Counted from the stretch's first letter, positions 1 through 8,032 are shown. The stretch: DNA of 31,734 nucleotides from an uncultured Acetatifactor sp. (GCA_910585805.1 CAJUFB010000033.1:1-31734), one strand, 5' to 3'. The notes: generated by a model not told the origin, from the sequence alone. Program-made: numbers and translations.

Positions 1-830
1 GTATCGCATGCTGCGTATCCTCCATGGTAATCGGTAAGGAAATGCAGTTCTTCGGCGCACGCGCAAACGTTGCAAAATGTCTGCTTTACGCTCTGAACGG
101 CGGCGTAGACGAAGTAACCAAGAAACAGGTAGGCCCCAAGTATCGTCCTGTAGAAGGCGATGTGCTTGAGTACAATGATGTATGGAGCAAATTCGTTGAC
201 ATGCTGGAGTGGCAGGCAGATGTATATGTAAATACTCTGAACATCATCCACTATATGCATGACAAATACTGCTATGAGAGAGCTGAGATGGCTCTGCATG
301 ACAGAGATGTAAAGCGTTACTTCGCAACAGGTGTGGCTGGTCTGTCCATCGTGGCCGACTCCCTCTCCGCTATCAAGTACGCTAAGGTTGAAGTGGTCCG
401 TGATGAAGACGGTGTTATAGTCGACTTCAAGACCACCGGAGACTTCCCGAAGTATGGTAATGATGATGACCGTGTAGACGAGATTGCCCAGCTGGTTGTT
501 CACACCTTTATGACTGCCATCAGGAGACATCATACCTACAGGAATGGTATCCCTACCACATCCATCCTGACCATTACATCCAACGTTACCTATGGTAAGG
601 CTACCGGTAATACTCCGGACGGACGTAAGAAGGGACAGCCTTTCGCTCCCGGCGCTAACCCGATGCACGGCCGTGATACCCACGGTGCAGTCGCATCCCT
701 GGCTTCCGTATCCAAGCTGCCTTTCAATGATGCACAGGACGGTATCTCCAATACCTTCACCATCATTCCGGGCGCTCTGGGCAAGGAAGACAAAGTCTTC
801 TCCGGTGACATCGAACTTGACTTAAAATAA
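1..830 (+). CDS. pflB: Pyruvate formate-lyase large part, 5' partial, lacks glycyl-radical domain
   Basis: Formate C-acetyltransferase converts pyruvate and CoA to acetyl-CoA and formate in anaerobic fermentation. The frame is open from base 3, so the gene begins outside the window. The first codons read IACCVSSMVIGKEMQFFGAR, the conserved Cys-Cys active-site stretch (Cys418/Cys419 in E. coli), followed by normal PFL sequence up to KLPFNDAQDGISNTFTI. The protein then ends at SGDIELDLK. An intact PFL would continue for about 60 more residues with the RVSGYA radical loop. That loop is absent here and is encoded at 1321-1563. The end falls on a domain boundary and the next genes have their own ribosome sites, so I read it as a naturally split enzyme and not as a chance frameshift. 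Activity should need the separate radical domain and the activase at 1663. Family assignment is secure; the split-enzyme reading is an inference. Confidence 0.95.
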   Translation, partial: IACCVSSMVIGKEMQFFGARANVAKCLLYALNGGVDEVTKKQVGPKYRPVEGDVLEYNDVWSKFVDMLEWQADVYVNTLNIIHYMHDKYCYERAEMALHDRDVKRYFATGVAGLSIVADSLSAIKYAKVEVVRDEDGVIVDFKTTGDFPKYGNDDDRVDEIAQLVVHTFMTAIRRHHTYRNGIPTTSILTITSNVTYGKATGNTPDGRKKGQPFAPGANPMHGRDTHGAVASLASVSKLPFNDAQDGISNTFTIIPGALGKEDKVFSGDIELDLK

Positions 831-882
831 GACTCGCGAACACCAGGATGTCACTGACATCGGACTTGATTTGAAATAAGAC
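806..882 (+). repeat. Imperfect duplication of the pfl 3' end
   Basis: A 28-base stretch covering the last codons and stop of pflB (806-833) recurs at 855-882 with 25 of 28 bases identical. Both copies would encode DI(E/G)LDLK followed by a stop. Two of the three differences are synonymous. The copies are 49 bases apart, so the second is in another frame relative to the gene. It looks like the tail of a second, diverged pfl copy left by recombination. Confidence 0.75.
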
Positions 883-1016
883 ACTGTATTATTGCTGTAA
901 CTGTTGCTTCTGTCAAATCAGACGCAGGCAGACAGCGTATTCCCGGGCAGCACAGGAATGCCGGAAATCTTCCGTAATATCCTTCTGCTGTCCGCGGACA
1001 TGAAGAAGGAGGCACC

Positions 1017-1220
1017 ATGGACGAGAACAAAATGATCGATGACCTTATCAATATGCTGGACTCCGGTATGGCAAAAGGCGTAGGACATGTAAATGTGGAC
1101 TGCGACGAAGAGGTTGACGAGTCAAAAAATGTTCAGACAATGGGCTGTACGGATTGTTCCAGAACACCGTTGGCCTGCAGTGTCCCTACTCTTGAGCAGG
1201 GACTGGACGATTATCATTAA
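1017..1220 (+). CDS. Small Cys-rich protein related to the start of the glycyl-radical domain
   Basis: A 67-residue protein with a strong ribosome site (AAGGAGG, 4 bases before ATG). Residues 8-27 (DDLINMLDSGMAKGVGHVNV) align with residues 9-28 of the next gene product (DNLVNLLDGYATKGGHHLNV), the N-terminal part of the PFL radical domain. After that the sequence diverges: there is no RVSGYA loop, hence no radical glycine, and a tail with MGCTDCSRTPLACSVP takes its place. Four cysteines (one at the end of the homologous part, a CxxC pair and one more) could bind metal or act in redox chemistry, but that is inference. It sits between the two halves of PFL and points the same way, which suggests a role in assembling, protecting or regulating the split enzyme. 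No function is known to me. A decayed copy is less likely, given the intact frame and good ribosome site. Confidence 0.8.
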   Translation: MDENKMIDDLINMLDSGMAKGVGHVNVDCDEEVDESKNVQTMGCTDCSRTPLACSVPTLEQGLDDYH

Positions 1221-1258
1221 TTATCCAGTCTTAAGGAAATGTCTTCTGACAATTCCTT
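1201..1258 (+). other. Two adjacent hairpins after the small Cys-rich gene
   Basis: GACTGGA (1201-1207) pairs with TCCAGTC (1224-1230), spanning the stop codon of the 67-residue gene. Directly after it AAGGAA-A-TGTC (1233-1243) pairs with GACA-A-TTCCTT (1248-1258). No clean T-run follows. They could be RNA-stabilising or partial-termination structures that set the relative level of the downstream radical-domain mRNA. Confidence 0.45.
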
Positions 1259-1320
1259 TGAAACAGACAGCATTTTTAACCATTCACAATTATATAATTA
1301 TATTAAGGAGGAAAATCATT

Positions 1321-1563
1321 ATGGCAACAAATAACGCACAGGTTGATAATCTTGTTAACTTACTTGACGGCTATGCTACAAAGGGCGGCCATCACCTGAA
1401 TGTAAACGTACTGAACAGAGATATGCTGCTGGACGCTCAGAAGCATCCTGAGAATTATCCTCAGCTGACCATCCGTGTATCCGGATACGCAGTTAATTTC
1501 ATCAAGCTGACTCCCGAGCAGCAGGCAGATGTTATCTCCCGTACTTTCCATGAGTCAGTATAA
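1321..1563 (+). CDS. grcA: Stand-alone glycyl-radical domain of pyruvate formate-lyase (GrcA-like)
   Basis: An 80-residue protein that is essentially the C-terminal domain of PFL: GGHHLNVNVLNRDMLLDAQK near residues 22-41, then YPQLTIRVSGYAVNF with the radical glycine at residue 55, and a normal PFL ending (DVISRTFHESV). Start and length are set by ATG at 1321 with AAGGAGG at 1305-1311. E. coli GrcA (YfiD) is a 127-residue spare part that restores PFL cleaved at its radical glycine. Here the neighbouring PFL lacks this domain altogether, so the protein is probably an obligate subunit and not a repair part. The activase encoded just downstream should generate the radical on Gly55. The domain call is secure; the obligate-subunit role is inferred. 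Confidence 0.93.
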   Translation: MATNNAQVDNLVNLLDGYATKGGHHLNVNVLNRDMLLDAQKHPENYPQLTIRVSGYAVNFIKLTPEQQADVISRTFHESV

Positions 1564-1586
1564 CCAAAAAAGTTAGTCATATGAAA

Positions 1587-1611
1587 CCCCGGGAAGTATT
1601 TCTTCCCGGGG
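1587..1611 (+). terminator. Perfect 10-bp hairpin between radical-domain gene and pflA
   Basis: CCCCGGGAAG (1587-1596) pairs fully with CTTCCCGGGG (1602-1611) around a 5-base loop. The tail (ATTTCC) is a poor U-run, so it is more likely a partial terminator or 3'-end stabiliser that lowers pflA expression relative to the structural PFL genes. Confidence 0.6.
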
Positions 1612-1662
1612 ATTTCCGTAGAGAAATGCAGTGTCACAAACTGCAGAAAGTGTGGTAATCTT

Positions 1663-2430
1663 ATGCAGGGAAGAATTCATTCATTGGAAAGCTTTGGAAC
1701 GGTTGACGGTCCCGGCACACGGTTCGTGGTATTTGTGCAGGGCTGTCCCATGCGCTGCGCCTACTGCCATAATCCGGATACCTGGGAAATGAATGCCGGC
1801 ACGCTTATGGAGCCCTCCTACATCATCGAACAGTATGAGAAAAACGAAGCTTTCTACGGCAACGGAGGGGGACTGACCGTTACCGGCGGCGAACCCTTAA
1901 TGCAGGTAGACTTTGTAACCGAATTGTTTACCCTTGCCAGGGAAAAAAACATCCATACCTGCATTGACAGCTCGGGGATCGCCTTTAATCCGGCCAATGC
2001 TTCTCTGATCAATAAACTGGATAAACTGATGTCCCTGACAGACCTGGTGATGCTGGATATCAAACATATCGATCCGGAAAAGCACAGAGAGCTCACCCTG
2101 CAGCCCAATGAAAACATCCTGAAGTTCGCCGCATATCTGAATGAAAAGCATGTGGATATGTGGATCCGGCATGTAGTTGTTCCCGGTATCACGGATGATG
2201 AGAAATATCTGTTTGACCTGGGCTATTTCATTGGACAATTCACCAACCTGAAGGCTCTGGACGTACTCCCTTATCATACAATGGGGGAAAAGAAATATGA
2301 GAGCCTGGGGCTGGAGTACAGACTGAAAGGAGTCCCGCCCATGGATAAGGACAAACTGCTGGATAAAAAGAAAGCAATCCTCGACGGGATCAAAGAGAGA
2401 AGGGCAGAAAACGCCCCCAAAGAAAACTAA
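1663..2430 (+). CDS. pflA: Pyruvate formate-lyase activating enzyme (radical SAM)
   Basis: A 255-residue radical SAM enzyme that uses a [4Fe-4S] cluster and S-adenosylmethionine to put the glycyl radical on PFL. The cluster motif CPMRCAYC gives Cys28, Cys32 and Cys35. It is preceded by the PFL-activase signature ESFGTVDGPGTRFVVFVQG and followed by HNPDTW and GGGLTVTGGEPL (SAM-binding GGE region). Length is typical for PflA (about 240-265). It lies about 100 bases after the radical-domain gene with a strong hairpin between, and its ribosome site is weak, so expression below that of PFL is expected. Its substrate here would be the separate 80-residue radical domain. Confidence 0.97.
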   Translation: MQGRIHSLESFGTVDGPGTRFVVFVQGCPMRCAYCHNPDTWEMNAGTLMEPSYIIEQYEKNEAFYGNGGGLTVTGGEPLMQVDFVTELFTLAREKNIHTCIDSSGIAFNPANASLINKLDKLMSLTDLVMLDIKHIDPEKHRELTLQPNENILKFAAYLNEKHVDMWIRHVVVPGITDDEKYLFDLGYFIGQFTNLKALDVLPYHTMGEKKYESLGLEYRLKGVPPMDKDKLLDKKKAILDGIKERRAENAPKEN

Positions 2431-2468
2431 ATCATAATCACGAAAAACTATTTTAGGAGGATATTATT

Positions 2469-2639
2469 ATGGCATACGTAATCAGCGATTCTTGTGTAGC
2501 ATGTGGAGCCTGCGAATCTCAGTGCCCTGTAGGCGCTATCAGCATGGGAGACGGCAAATTCGAGATCGATCCCGATAAGTGCATCGAGTGCGGTGCATGT
2601 GCAGGACAGTGCCCTACCGGAGCTATCTCTCAGGGCTAA
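2469..2639 (+). CDS. 2[4Fe-4S] ferredoxin
   Basis: A 56-residue clostridial-type ferredoxin. The sequence shows two CxxCxxCxxxCP motifs: CVACGACESQCPVGAI and CIECGACAGQCPTGAI, each binding one [4Fe-4S] cluster. ATG at 2469 follows an AGGAGG at 2455-2460. It starts 38 bases after pflA and is probably cotranscribed. A role as electron donor to the radical SAM activase, or in general fermentative electron flow, fits the position but is inferred. A clean terminator follows. Confidence 0.95.
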   Translation: MAYVISDSCVACGACESQCPVGAISMGDGKFEIDPDKCIECGACAGQCPTGAISQG

Positions 2640-2700
2640 AGCCCCGGCAAAGCAGGGAATCGGAAAATTCCCAAACAGAAAAGGATATTATCTTTCTTAC

Positions 2701-2735
2701 GGCGCTTCTTCAAAAGAAGCGCCTCTTCTTTTTTT
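2701..2735 (+). terminator. Rho-independent terminator after ferredoxin
   Basis: GGCGCTTCTT (2701-2710) pairs perfectly with AAGAAGCGCC (2714-2723) around a 3-base loop, followed by a T-rich tract. It ends the pfl-pflA-ferredoxin unit. The left arm is also the last codons and stop of the convergent regulator gene. Confidence 0.85.
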
Positions 2736-3522
2736 CCTTTGTTGTCTTCTCCTCCACTCCCGCAGGATTCTGCCCCTTCTCTTCCGCTTCCGGCTTTTCA
2801 GGATTTTCAGGATTTTTGTCCGCCTTTATTTTCCCGGTGCGTTTTACCTTTTTTCGCAGAAGTTCGTCCATTTTCCTGAAGTGCTCCTCATCCCGCTGGG
2901 CAAGCATTTTGTCCCTTGCTTCCTCTCTCTCCTCCTGCATGCGAAACTGATAATCTAGCTCCTTCACCACACTTTCCCGTATCTCTCGGCACAACACTCC
3001 GTTGTTTTCCTGCAATGTCTGCCTGATCAGCTGCTGCAGCAGCCACTGCAGCCTCCTGGACTTGTCCTCCCTGGACTCCTGTGCGACCTCCTGATGTATA
3101 CTTTTATTCGGAATAATGTCAATTGCCATACGCCCCGCAGGTCTGGCTGCGGAATCCGTCTCTTTTTTCCATCCCATGGCATCCTTCGGCAGATTCCTGT
3201 CCGAAGTCTCCTGCTGCCCCGTCTCCGCTGCATTCTCTCCCATTGGCACCTGCTGTCCTGCCCCTTTCATTCCGATATCCTCTGTCGGCAGCACATCCAG
3301 CTTTCCATCTCTTAAAATCATCTTGATCGCTTTCAACTGTAAGCCCCTCTCCTTCATTCCTTTAATCTGTTTAAAACGCTCCACATCCTCCGCCGTATAG
3401 TATCTATGCCCCAGCTCATTGCGCTTTATGGGAAGATGCAGCTCATCCTCCCAATACCGAAGCACATGGCTCTCCACCTTTACCTCTTTTGCAGCATCCG
3501 AAATAAGCAGATAGTTTTCCAT
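2710..3522 (-). CDS. MerR-type DNA-binding regulator with coiled-coil tail
   Basis: A 270-residue protein from the ATG at 3522, preferred because GGAGGAG lies just upstream; the frame stays open 10 codons further without a better site. Residues about 1-75 form a MerR-like winged helix (LISDAAKEVKVESHVLRYWE, then HRYYTAEDVERFKQIKGMKE). The remainder lacks an effector domain of the metal or drug type. Residues about 150-240 are charged and probably coiled coil (EREEARDKMLAQRDEEHFRK), and the end is strongly basic (KEKKKRRFF). The layout recalls chromosome-organising or sporulation MerR proteins more than metal sensors, but the target is unknown. The last codons overlap the terminator of the convergent ferredoxin gene. 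Confidence 0.85.
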   Translation of the reverse strand: MENYLLISDAAKEVKVESHVLRYWEDELHLPIKRNELGHRYYTAEDVERFKQIKGMKERGLQLKAIKMILRDGKLDVLPTEDIGMKGAGQQVPMGENAAETGQQETSDRNLPKDAMGWKKETDSAARPAGRMAIDIIPNKSIHQEVAQESREDKSRRLQWLLQQLIRQTLQENNGVLCREIRESVVKELDYQFRMQEEREEARDKMLAQRDEEHFRKMDELLRKKVKRTGKIKADKNPENPEKPEAEEKGQNPAGVEEKTTKEKKKRRFF

Positions 3523-3634
3523 TTCCTCTCCTCCTTCTACAGACATGCCCATAAAATCGAGTATGGGATATCAGGGAACCGTCAAATCAACGTCAAATAA
3601 AGTATGTTCGCCAATAACCTCCGGGCGCCTGTGC

Positions 3635-3666
3635 ATAAAAAAAGAATGAGCCGGTACACTCATTCT
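3635..3666 (-). terminator. Rho-independent terminator of the gdpP-rplI-dnaB unit
   Basis: On the minus strand AGAATGAG pairs with CTCATTCT (plus positions 3659-3666 and 3643-3650) around an 8-base loop, then a run of seven T. It lies about 190 bases beyond the dnaB stop, with a dispersed repeat in between, so the repeat would be in the mRNA 3' region. Confidence 0.85.
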
Positions 3667-3674
3667 CTTTCGTA

Positions 3675-3780
3675 ATTTGTACCCACAAACGCATATAATT
3701 GCCGTCTGCAGAGTATAACGAGTGAACGCATCGCTGCAGCCCAGAGCTGAAAGCGGCAATTAAATACGTTCACGAGTATA
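3675..3780 (+). repeat. Dispersed repeat R1, copy 1 (interleaved dyads)
   Basis: About 105 bases closely matching 24536-24639, and more distantly 24658-24743. Arms lie in the order A-B-A'-B': AATTGCCG (3697-3704) can pair with CGGCAATT (3754-3761), while GTGAACG (about 3723-3729) can pair with CGTTCAC (about 3767-3773). Interleaving means the two stems form a pseudoknot or exclude each other. This copy lies between dnaB and its terminator and has no protein gene attached. Confidence 0.8.
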
Positions 3781-3855
3781 TGATCTGTTTGCTTCGGTAC
3801 ATCTGTCTGTCCCGCATTTTTTTCTTCCGATCAGGAGCGGAACCATTCATATCCT

Positions 3856-5196
3856 TCAATCCATCTGCCGGTGCTCCAGATTGACGAAACGCTGATATTC
3901 CGGCAGCCAGGCCAGTTCCACCGTACCGATGGGACCATTTCTCTGTTTTGCTATAATGATCTCCGCGATTCCTTTCTTTTCCGAATCATGGTCATAATAA
4001 TCGTCCCGGTATATGAACATAACCACATCGGCATCCTGCTCAATCGCCCCGGACTCACGCAGATCGGACAGCATGGGCCGATGATCCGGCCTCTGCTCCA
4101 CTGCCCGGGAAAGCTGTGACAGAGCAATCACAGGCACGCTCAGCTCTCTTGCCAGCGCCTTCAGGGAACGCGATATATCCGAAATCTCCTGCTGTCTGGA
4201 ATCGCCTTTGCCGCTTCCGGTCATCAGCTGCAGATAGTCAATGATGATCATGGACAGATCATGTTCCAGCTTATATTTACGGCATTTGGAACGCAGTTCC
4301 GCAATGCTGATGCCTGGCGTGTCATCAATAATCAGGGAAGACTTTCCTATGACTCCGGCACTCTCGATCAATCGCTCCCATTCCTGGTCATTCATCTGCC
4401 CCGTACGCAGCTTCTGGGAATCCACATTGGATTCCATGGAAAACATACGGTTCACAAGCTGTTCCTTGCTCATCTCCAGGCTGAAGATAGCCAGAGTAAG
4501 ATTTTTCCTGAACGCCACATGATGAGCGATATTCAGCTCAAAAGCCGTCTTCCCCATGGAAGGACGGGCCGCGATCAGGATCAGGTCCGAGGGCTGCATC
4601 CCCGCCGTACGGTAGTCAAGATCCAGAAATCCCGTGGGAATTCCCGTGACACTTCCCTTATTCTTCGCGGCGAACTCAATCTTGTCCATTGCGTTCATGA
4701 CTACTTGTCGGATCGGCACATAAGCATCGGTGCTTCTTCTCTGCACCAGCTGGAAAATACGTTTTTCCGTATCTTCTAATATGTATTCCAACGTCTCTTT
4801 CCCACTGTAACAGGTATTGGCAATCTCTTCATTCAAGCGTATCAATTTGCGCAATGTTGCCTTTTCCGACACGATCTGAGCATACCGCCTGATGTGAGCA
4901 GAAGTGATCGGAGCAGTGAGAATATCTCTGATAAATTCCAGACTGCTGACCTCAGGCGGCACATCCTTCATGCGCAGGCGTTCCTGCAGCGTAACCAGAT
5001 CCACAGGGCTGCCGCTGTCATTCAACTCGCAGATCGTATCAAACAGAACCCCATACTGCTTGTTATAAAAGTCTTCTCCCGCCAACAACTCGGACGCCGC
5101 CACTATGGCATCCCTGTCCATCAGCATGGAGCCGATCACGGACTGTTCTGCCTCCAGGTTATGAGGCAGTATCCTTTTCAGCACATTTTCTTCCAT
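3856..5196 (-). CDS. dnaB: Replicative DNA helicase DnaB
   Basis: A 446-residue hexameric helicase that unwinds DNA at the replication fork and recruits primase. The N-terminal domain (PHNLEAEQSVIGSMLMD, residues 11-27) is typical. The RecA-like C-terminal domain shows Walker A ARPSMGKT (residues 210-217), Walker B IIIDYLQLM, and the arginine-finger region SDLRESGAIEQDADVV. Length is normal for Firmicutes. It is the last gene of the gdpP-rplI-dnaB unit, 41 bases after rplI, an order well known in Firmicutes. The AAAGGTG upstream supports the start. Confidence 0.98.
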   Translation of the reverse strand: MEENVLKRILPHNLEAEQSVIGSMLMDRDAIVAASELLAGEDFYNKQYGVLFDTICELNDSGSPVDLVTLQERLRMKDVPPEVSSLEFIRDILTAPITSAHIRRYAQIVSEKATLRKLIRLNEEIANTCYSGKETLEYILEDTEKRIFQLVQRRSTDAYVPIRQVVMNAMDKIEFAAKNKGSVTGIPTGFLDLDYRTAGMQPSDLILIAARPSMGKTAFELNIAHHVAFRKNLTLAIFSLEMSKEQLVNRMFSMESNVDSQKLRTGQMNDQEWERLIESAGVIGKSSLIIDDTPGISIAELRSKCRKYKLEHDLSMIIIDYLQLMTGSGKGDSRQQEISDISRSLKALARELSVPVIALSQLSRAVEQRPDHRPMLSDLRESGAIEQDADVVMFIYRDDYYDHDSEKKGIAEIIIAKQRNGPIGTVELAWLPEYQRFVNLEHRQMD

Positions 5197-5237
5197 GAAA
5201 TCACACCTTTAAGCCTGTCCCCCTCCCGGTCAGCACT

Positions 5238-5684
5238 CTAGCATTCCTCAACCTTCACTGTCAGCTTTGCAGTCACCTGCGGATGCAGCCTGATACTCAC
5301 CTCATAAGAACCGAAATTCTTCAGATTCTCCTGAAGCTGGATCTTCTTCTTGTCAACCTCTATATTGTGCTGCTCCTTGCAGGCTGCGGCAATTTCCTTG
5401 CTGGACACAGAGCCGAAAGCCCTGCCGCCCTCTCCCGCCTTGATCTTTACCACGACCTGCTTCGGCTCCAGCGATGCCGCCAGCGCCTTCGCGGCATCCA
5501 GCTGCTCCTTTGCGAGCTTGTCCTCATTCGCCTTGTGAAGCTTCAGATCGTTCATATTCTTTGCGGTGGCTTCCACACCGATCTTTTTCGGCAATATATA
5601 ATTTCTTGCGTATCCTTCGCTGGCCTCGATTATGTCACCCTTCTTCCCCAGCTTTTTCTCATCCTGTAATAAAATAATCTTCAT
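5238..5684 (-). CDS. rplI: 50S ribosomal protein L9
   Basis: A 148-residue L9, which binds 23S rRNA near the base of the L1 stalk. The N-terminal signature MKIILLQDEKKLGKKGDIIE and the GYARNYILPKKI stretch are diagnostic, followed by a central helix and a C-terminal rRNA-binding domain. Length is the family norm. It lies between gdpP and dnaB on the same strand. Confidence 0.98.
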   Translation of the reverse strand: MKIILLQDEKKLGKKGDIIEASEGYARNYILPKKIGVEATAKNMNDLKLHKANEDKLAKEQLDAAKALAASLEPKQVVVKIKAGEGGRAFGSVSSKEIAAACKEQHNIEVDKKKIQLQENLKNFGSYEVSIRLHPQVTAKLTVKVEEC

Positions 5685-5782
5685 ATCAGAATCCCTTCTT
5701 TCCTGTTTGCTTTGAAGCTGCTGTTACGCCCGCTCCGTCTTTCATACATGACAGCCTGCGTAATAAACTGCATACGGCTTTA

Positions 5783-7831
5783 TCAAATCTCTGCCTTCTC
5801 CTGCATGCTGTCTATGGTGCGCTTCAGAACACCGATGGCCTCTATAATGCCTGTCCCCTCCATCTGACATGCGGCGGTATTCAGATGTCCTCCGCCGCCC
5901 ATGCGCTCCATGATCAGCTGCACATTCACTTCATCTATGGAGCGGGCGCTGATATAAATCTTGCCCTGGTAATCCGTCAGTACAAAGCTGGCCTTGATCC
6001 CCCTGATATTCAGCAGTTCATTGGCAGCCTGGGCGCCTATGATGGTAGGACTGGGCAGATCATCCGCTGTACAGATAGAAATGGCGAAATACTGTTTATA
6101 GATCTCCGCCTGGCTGACGGCATCTGCTTTCGCCTTGTATCCCTGCGCATCCTCTCTGAAAAGCTTGCGCACTCTGGTCACGTCCGCGCCGCTGCGTCGC
6201 AGGAACGCGGCCGCCTCAAAGGTACGCACTCCGGTCTTTATCATAAAATTATTCGTGTCAATCATGATGCCCGAATACATGCAGTCGGCTTCCTCAGGCC
6301 GGATCCTGATATTGTCATAAATATACTGCAATATCTCCGACACCATCTCACAGGTTGAAGAAGCATAAGGTTCCACATAGGACAGCGTTGCATTTTCAAT
6401 GGTCTCCGTACTCTGTCTGTGATGATCCAGTACCACGACAGACTTACAGTATTTTAACAGTTCCGGACACTCCGTTATGGACGGTTTGTTGACATCCACC
6501 ACCACCAGCACGGTATTGCTTCCTGCCGCCTCTACGGCCTGCTGATTCCCTATGATCATATCCCCGTATTCCTGGTTGCTTCCAAACAGTTCCACAGTAG
6601 GCTGTATCGCCGGGATCACCTCATTCAGCACAATATGCGCCTTTCGTCCCAACGTCAGCGCAATCCTGTATATTCCCACCGCCGCGCCGAAGCTGTCCGC
6701 ATCCGGCATCCTGTGTCCCATCACCAGCACCTGATCCTTGCCTGTGATGATCTCCCGCAGCGCCTGCGCCTTTACTCTTGCCTTTACACGGGTATTCTTC
6801 TCCACCTGCTGACTCTTGCCACCGTAGTATGTAATACTCTCGGGTGTCTTTATCACAGCCTGGTCACCGCCCCGTCCCAGAGCCAGATCAATGGCATTGC
6901 GGGAAAATTCATAATTCTGGGCATAGGACAAGCCGTCAAGCCCTACCCCTATACTGATTGTCACAGCCATCTCGTTTCCGATATTGACCATCTTTACCTC
7001 TTCCAGAAGGTCAAAACGCGACTCCTGGAGCTGTGCCACCATACGCTTGCGCATGATGATCAGATACTTGTCCTTCTCAAGCTTCTTGCAGATACCGTCA
7101 AGGGCGGAAATATATTTATTAACCTTTCTGTCAATCAATGCAATCAGCAGGGAACGGCGCACTTCCTCCACTCCGTCCAGAGCTTCGTCATAGTTATCCA
7201 GATAGATCATCCCCACCGCAAGGCTCTGGTCATCCACTTCGCGCAGCGCAATGCGGAGCGCCGTTTCGTCATACAGATAGACAGCTGTCAGATATCCCTG
7301 ATATCCTTCCGCCTCTATCATATCGCTGTGCTCGGCCATTTCCTCCAGAGAGATCTTTCTGAACTTCGCCACATACTCGTTTCCCTCATACTCAAGCTCA
7401 TATTGCGCCTCGTCCACTCCGCAGTTATCCGGCAGACGATCCCTGGTAATGGTGGGAAACAGAGATGTAATGGACTTTTTATATCCCTTGGGCTGATGGA
7501 CAACACTCTCAAAAGCAGCATTTGTCCACATTACCTTGCCGCTGTCGTCCAACAGGGCATAAGGCAGGTCCATCTCCCGCAGCAACCTGCGTTGGATCTG
7601 CCCGTATTCGGTGGCAAAGCTGATAAGCTCGTTCATGATCACGGGCTTATTATAAAAATACAGGGACAATGTAATTGCAAAATAAAATATAATATATCCG
7701 GCCAAAAATGCGCCTGCCCGCAGATCGATCACGAACACGGCTGCATCTACCACACTGAGAAGTATACCCAGATAAATACTGAACTGTATATACGTCCTGA
7801 TACGGCCTTTCAACTTTATTCTCTTTTTCAT
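5783..7831 (-). CDS. gdpP: c-di-AMP phosphodiesterase, GdpP type
   Basis: A 682-residue membrane phosphodiesterase that hydrolyses cyclic di-AMP. Start at 7831 is chosen because GAGGT lies just before it; the frame stays open 10 codons further up. Order of parts: two transmembrane helices (about residues 12-62), a PAS-like domain (about 80-165), a degenerate GGDEF domain (about 205-330), then DHH and DHHA1 domains. Metal-binding motifs include GHRMPDAD (about 372-379), VVVDVN, the LDHH motif (about 468-471) and GGGGH near the end. Neighbours rplI and dnaB match the usual Firmicute order. The domain set and length fit GdpP and not a soluble DHH phosphatase. Confidence 0.95.
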   Translation of the reverse strand: MKKRIKLKGRIRTYIQFSIYLGILLSVVDAAVFVIDLRAGAFLAGYIIFYFAITLSLYFYNKPVIMNELISFATEYGQIQRRLLREMDLPYALLDDSGKVMWTNAAFESVVHQPKGYKKSITSLFPTITRDRLPDNCGVDEAQYELEYEGNEYVAKFRKISLEEMAEHSDMIEAEGYQGYLTAVYLYDETALRIALREVDDQSLAVGMIYLDNYDEALDGVEEVRRSLLIALIDRKVNKYISALDGICKKLEKDKYLIIMRKRMVAQLQESRFDLLEEVKMVNIGNEMAVTISIGVGLDGLSYAQNYEFSRNAIDLALGRGGDQAVIKTPESITYYGGKSQQVEKNTRVKARVKAQALREIITGKDQVLVMGHRMPDADSFGAAVGIYRIALTLGRKAHIVLNEVIPAIQPTVELFGSNQEYGDMIIGNQQAVEAAGSNTVLVVVDVNKPSITECPELLKYCKSVVVLDHHRQSTETIENATLSYVEPYASSTCEMVSEILQYIYDNIRIRPEEADCMYSGIMIDTNNFMIKTGVRTFEAAAFLRRSGADVTRVRKLFREDAQGYKAKADAVSQAEIYKQYFAISICTADDLPSPTIIGAQAANELLNIRGIKASFVLTDYQGKIYISARSIDEVNVQLIMERMGGGGHLNTAACQMEGTGIIEAIGVLKRTIDSMQEKAEI

Positions 7832-7929
7832 ATGGATACCTCGCAGAGCTTCAGATATCACTCTGCTGTTTTCTTCCTAATTTCAGATTGCAGTAAACTG
7901 GTACGCAGATAAAAACCCGTCCACAGAAT

Positions 7930-7938
7930 ATTATAACA
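7930..7938 (-). promoter_or_regulatory. Possible extended -10 promoter for gdpP
   Basis: On the minus strand TGTTATAAT, an extended -10 element, lies about 100 bases before gdpP. No good -35 is seen at normal spacing, which extended -10 promoters tolerate. Confidence 0.45.
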
Positions 7939-8032
7939 TACTCTTCCCAACTATGCTACAATTTAATTTGTCTAAAATGGAAATGTTTTGTAGAAAAGTC
8001 ATTCTGCCGAGAACAAAGATGCGATTTTACAT

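Noticed and set aside
24..830. PFL split as a sequencing frameshift
   Set aside because: The radical domain starts at its own ATG with a strong ribosome site, and another gene lies between, so one frameshift cannot join them.
3675..3780. R1 as an integron attC site
   Set aside because: attC arms are nested; R1 arms are interleaved, and no integrase or cassette array is present.
6635..7912. 425-codon plus-strand frame opposite gdpP
   Set aside because: Antisense shadow of a clear gdpP gene; no ribosome site and no family-like sequence.
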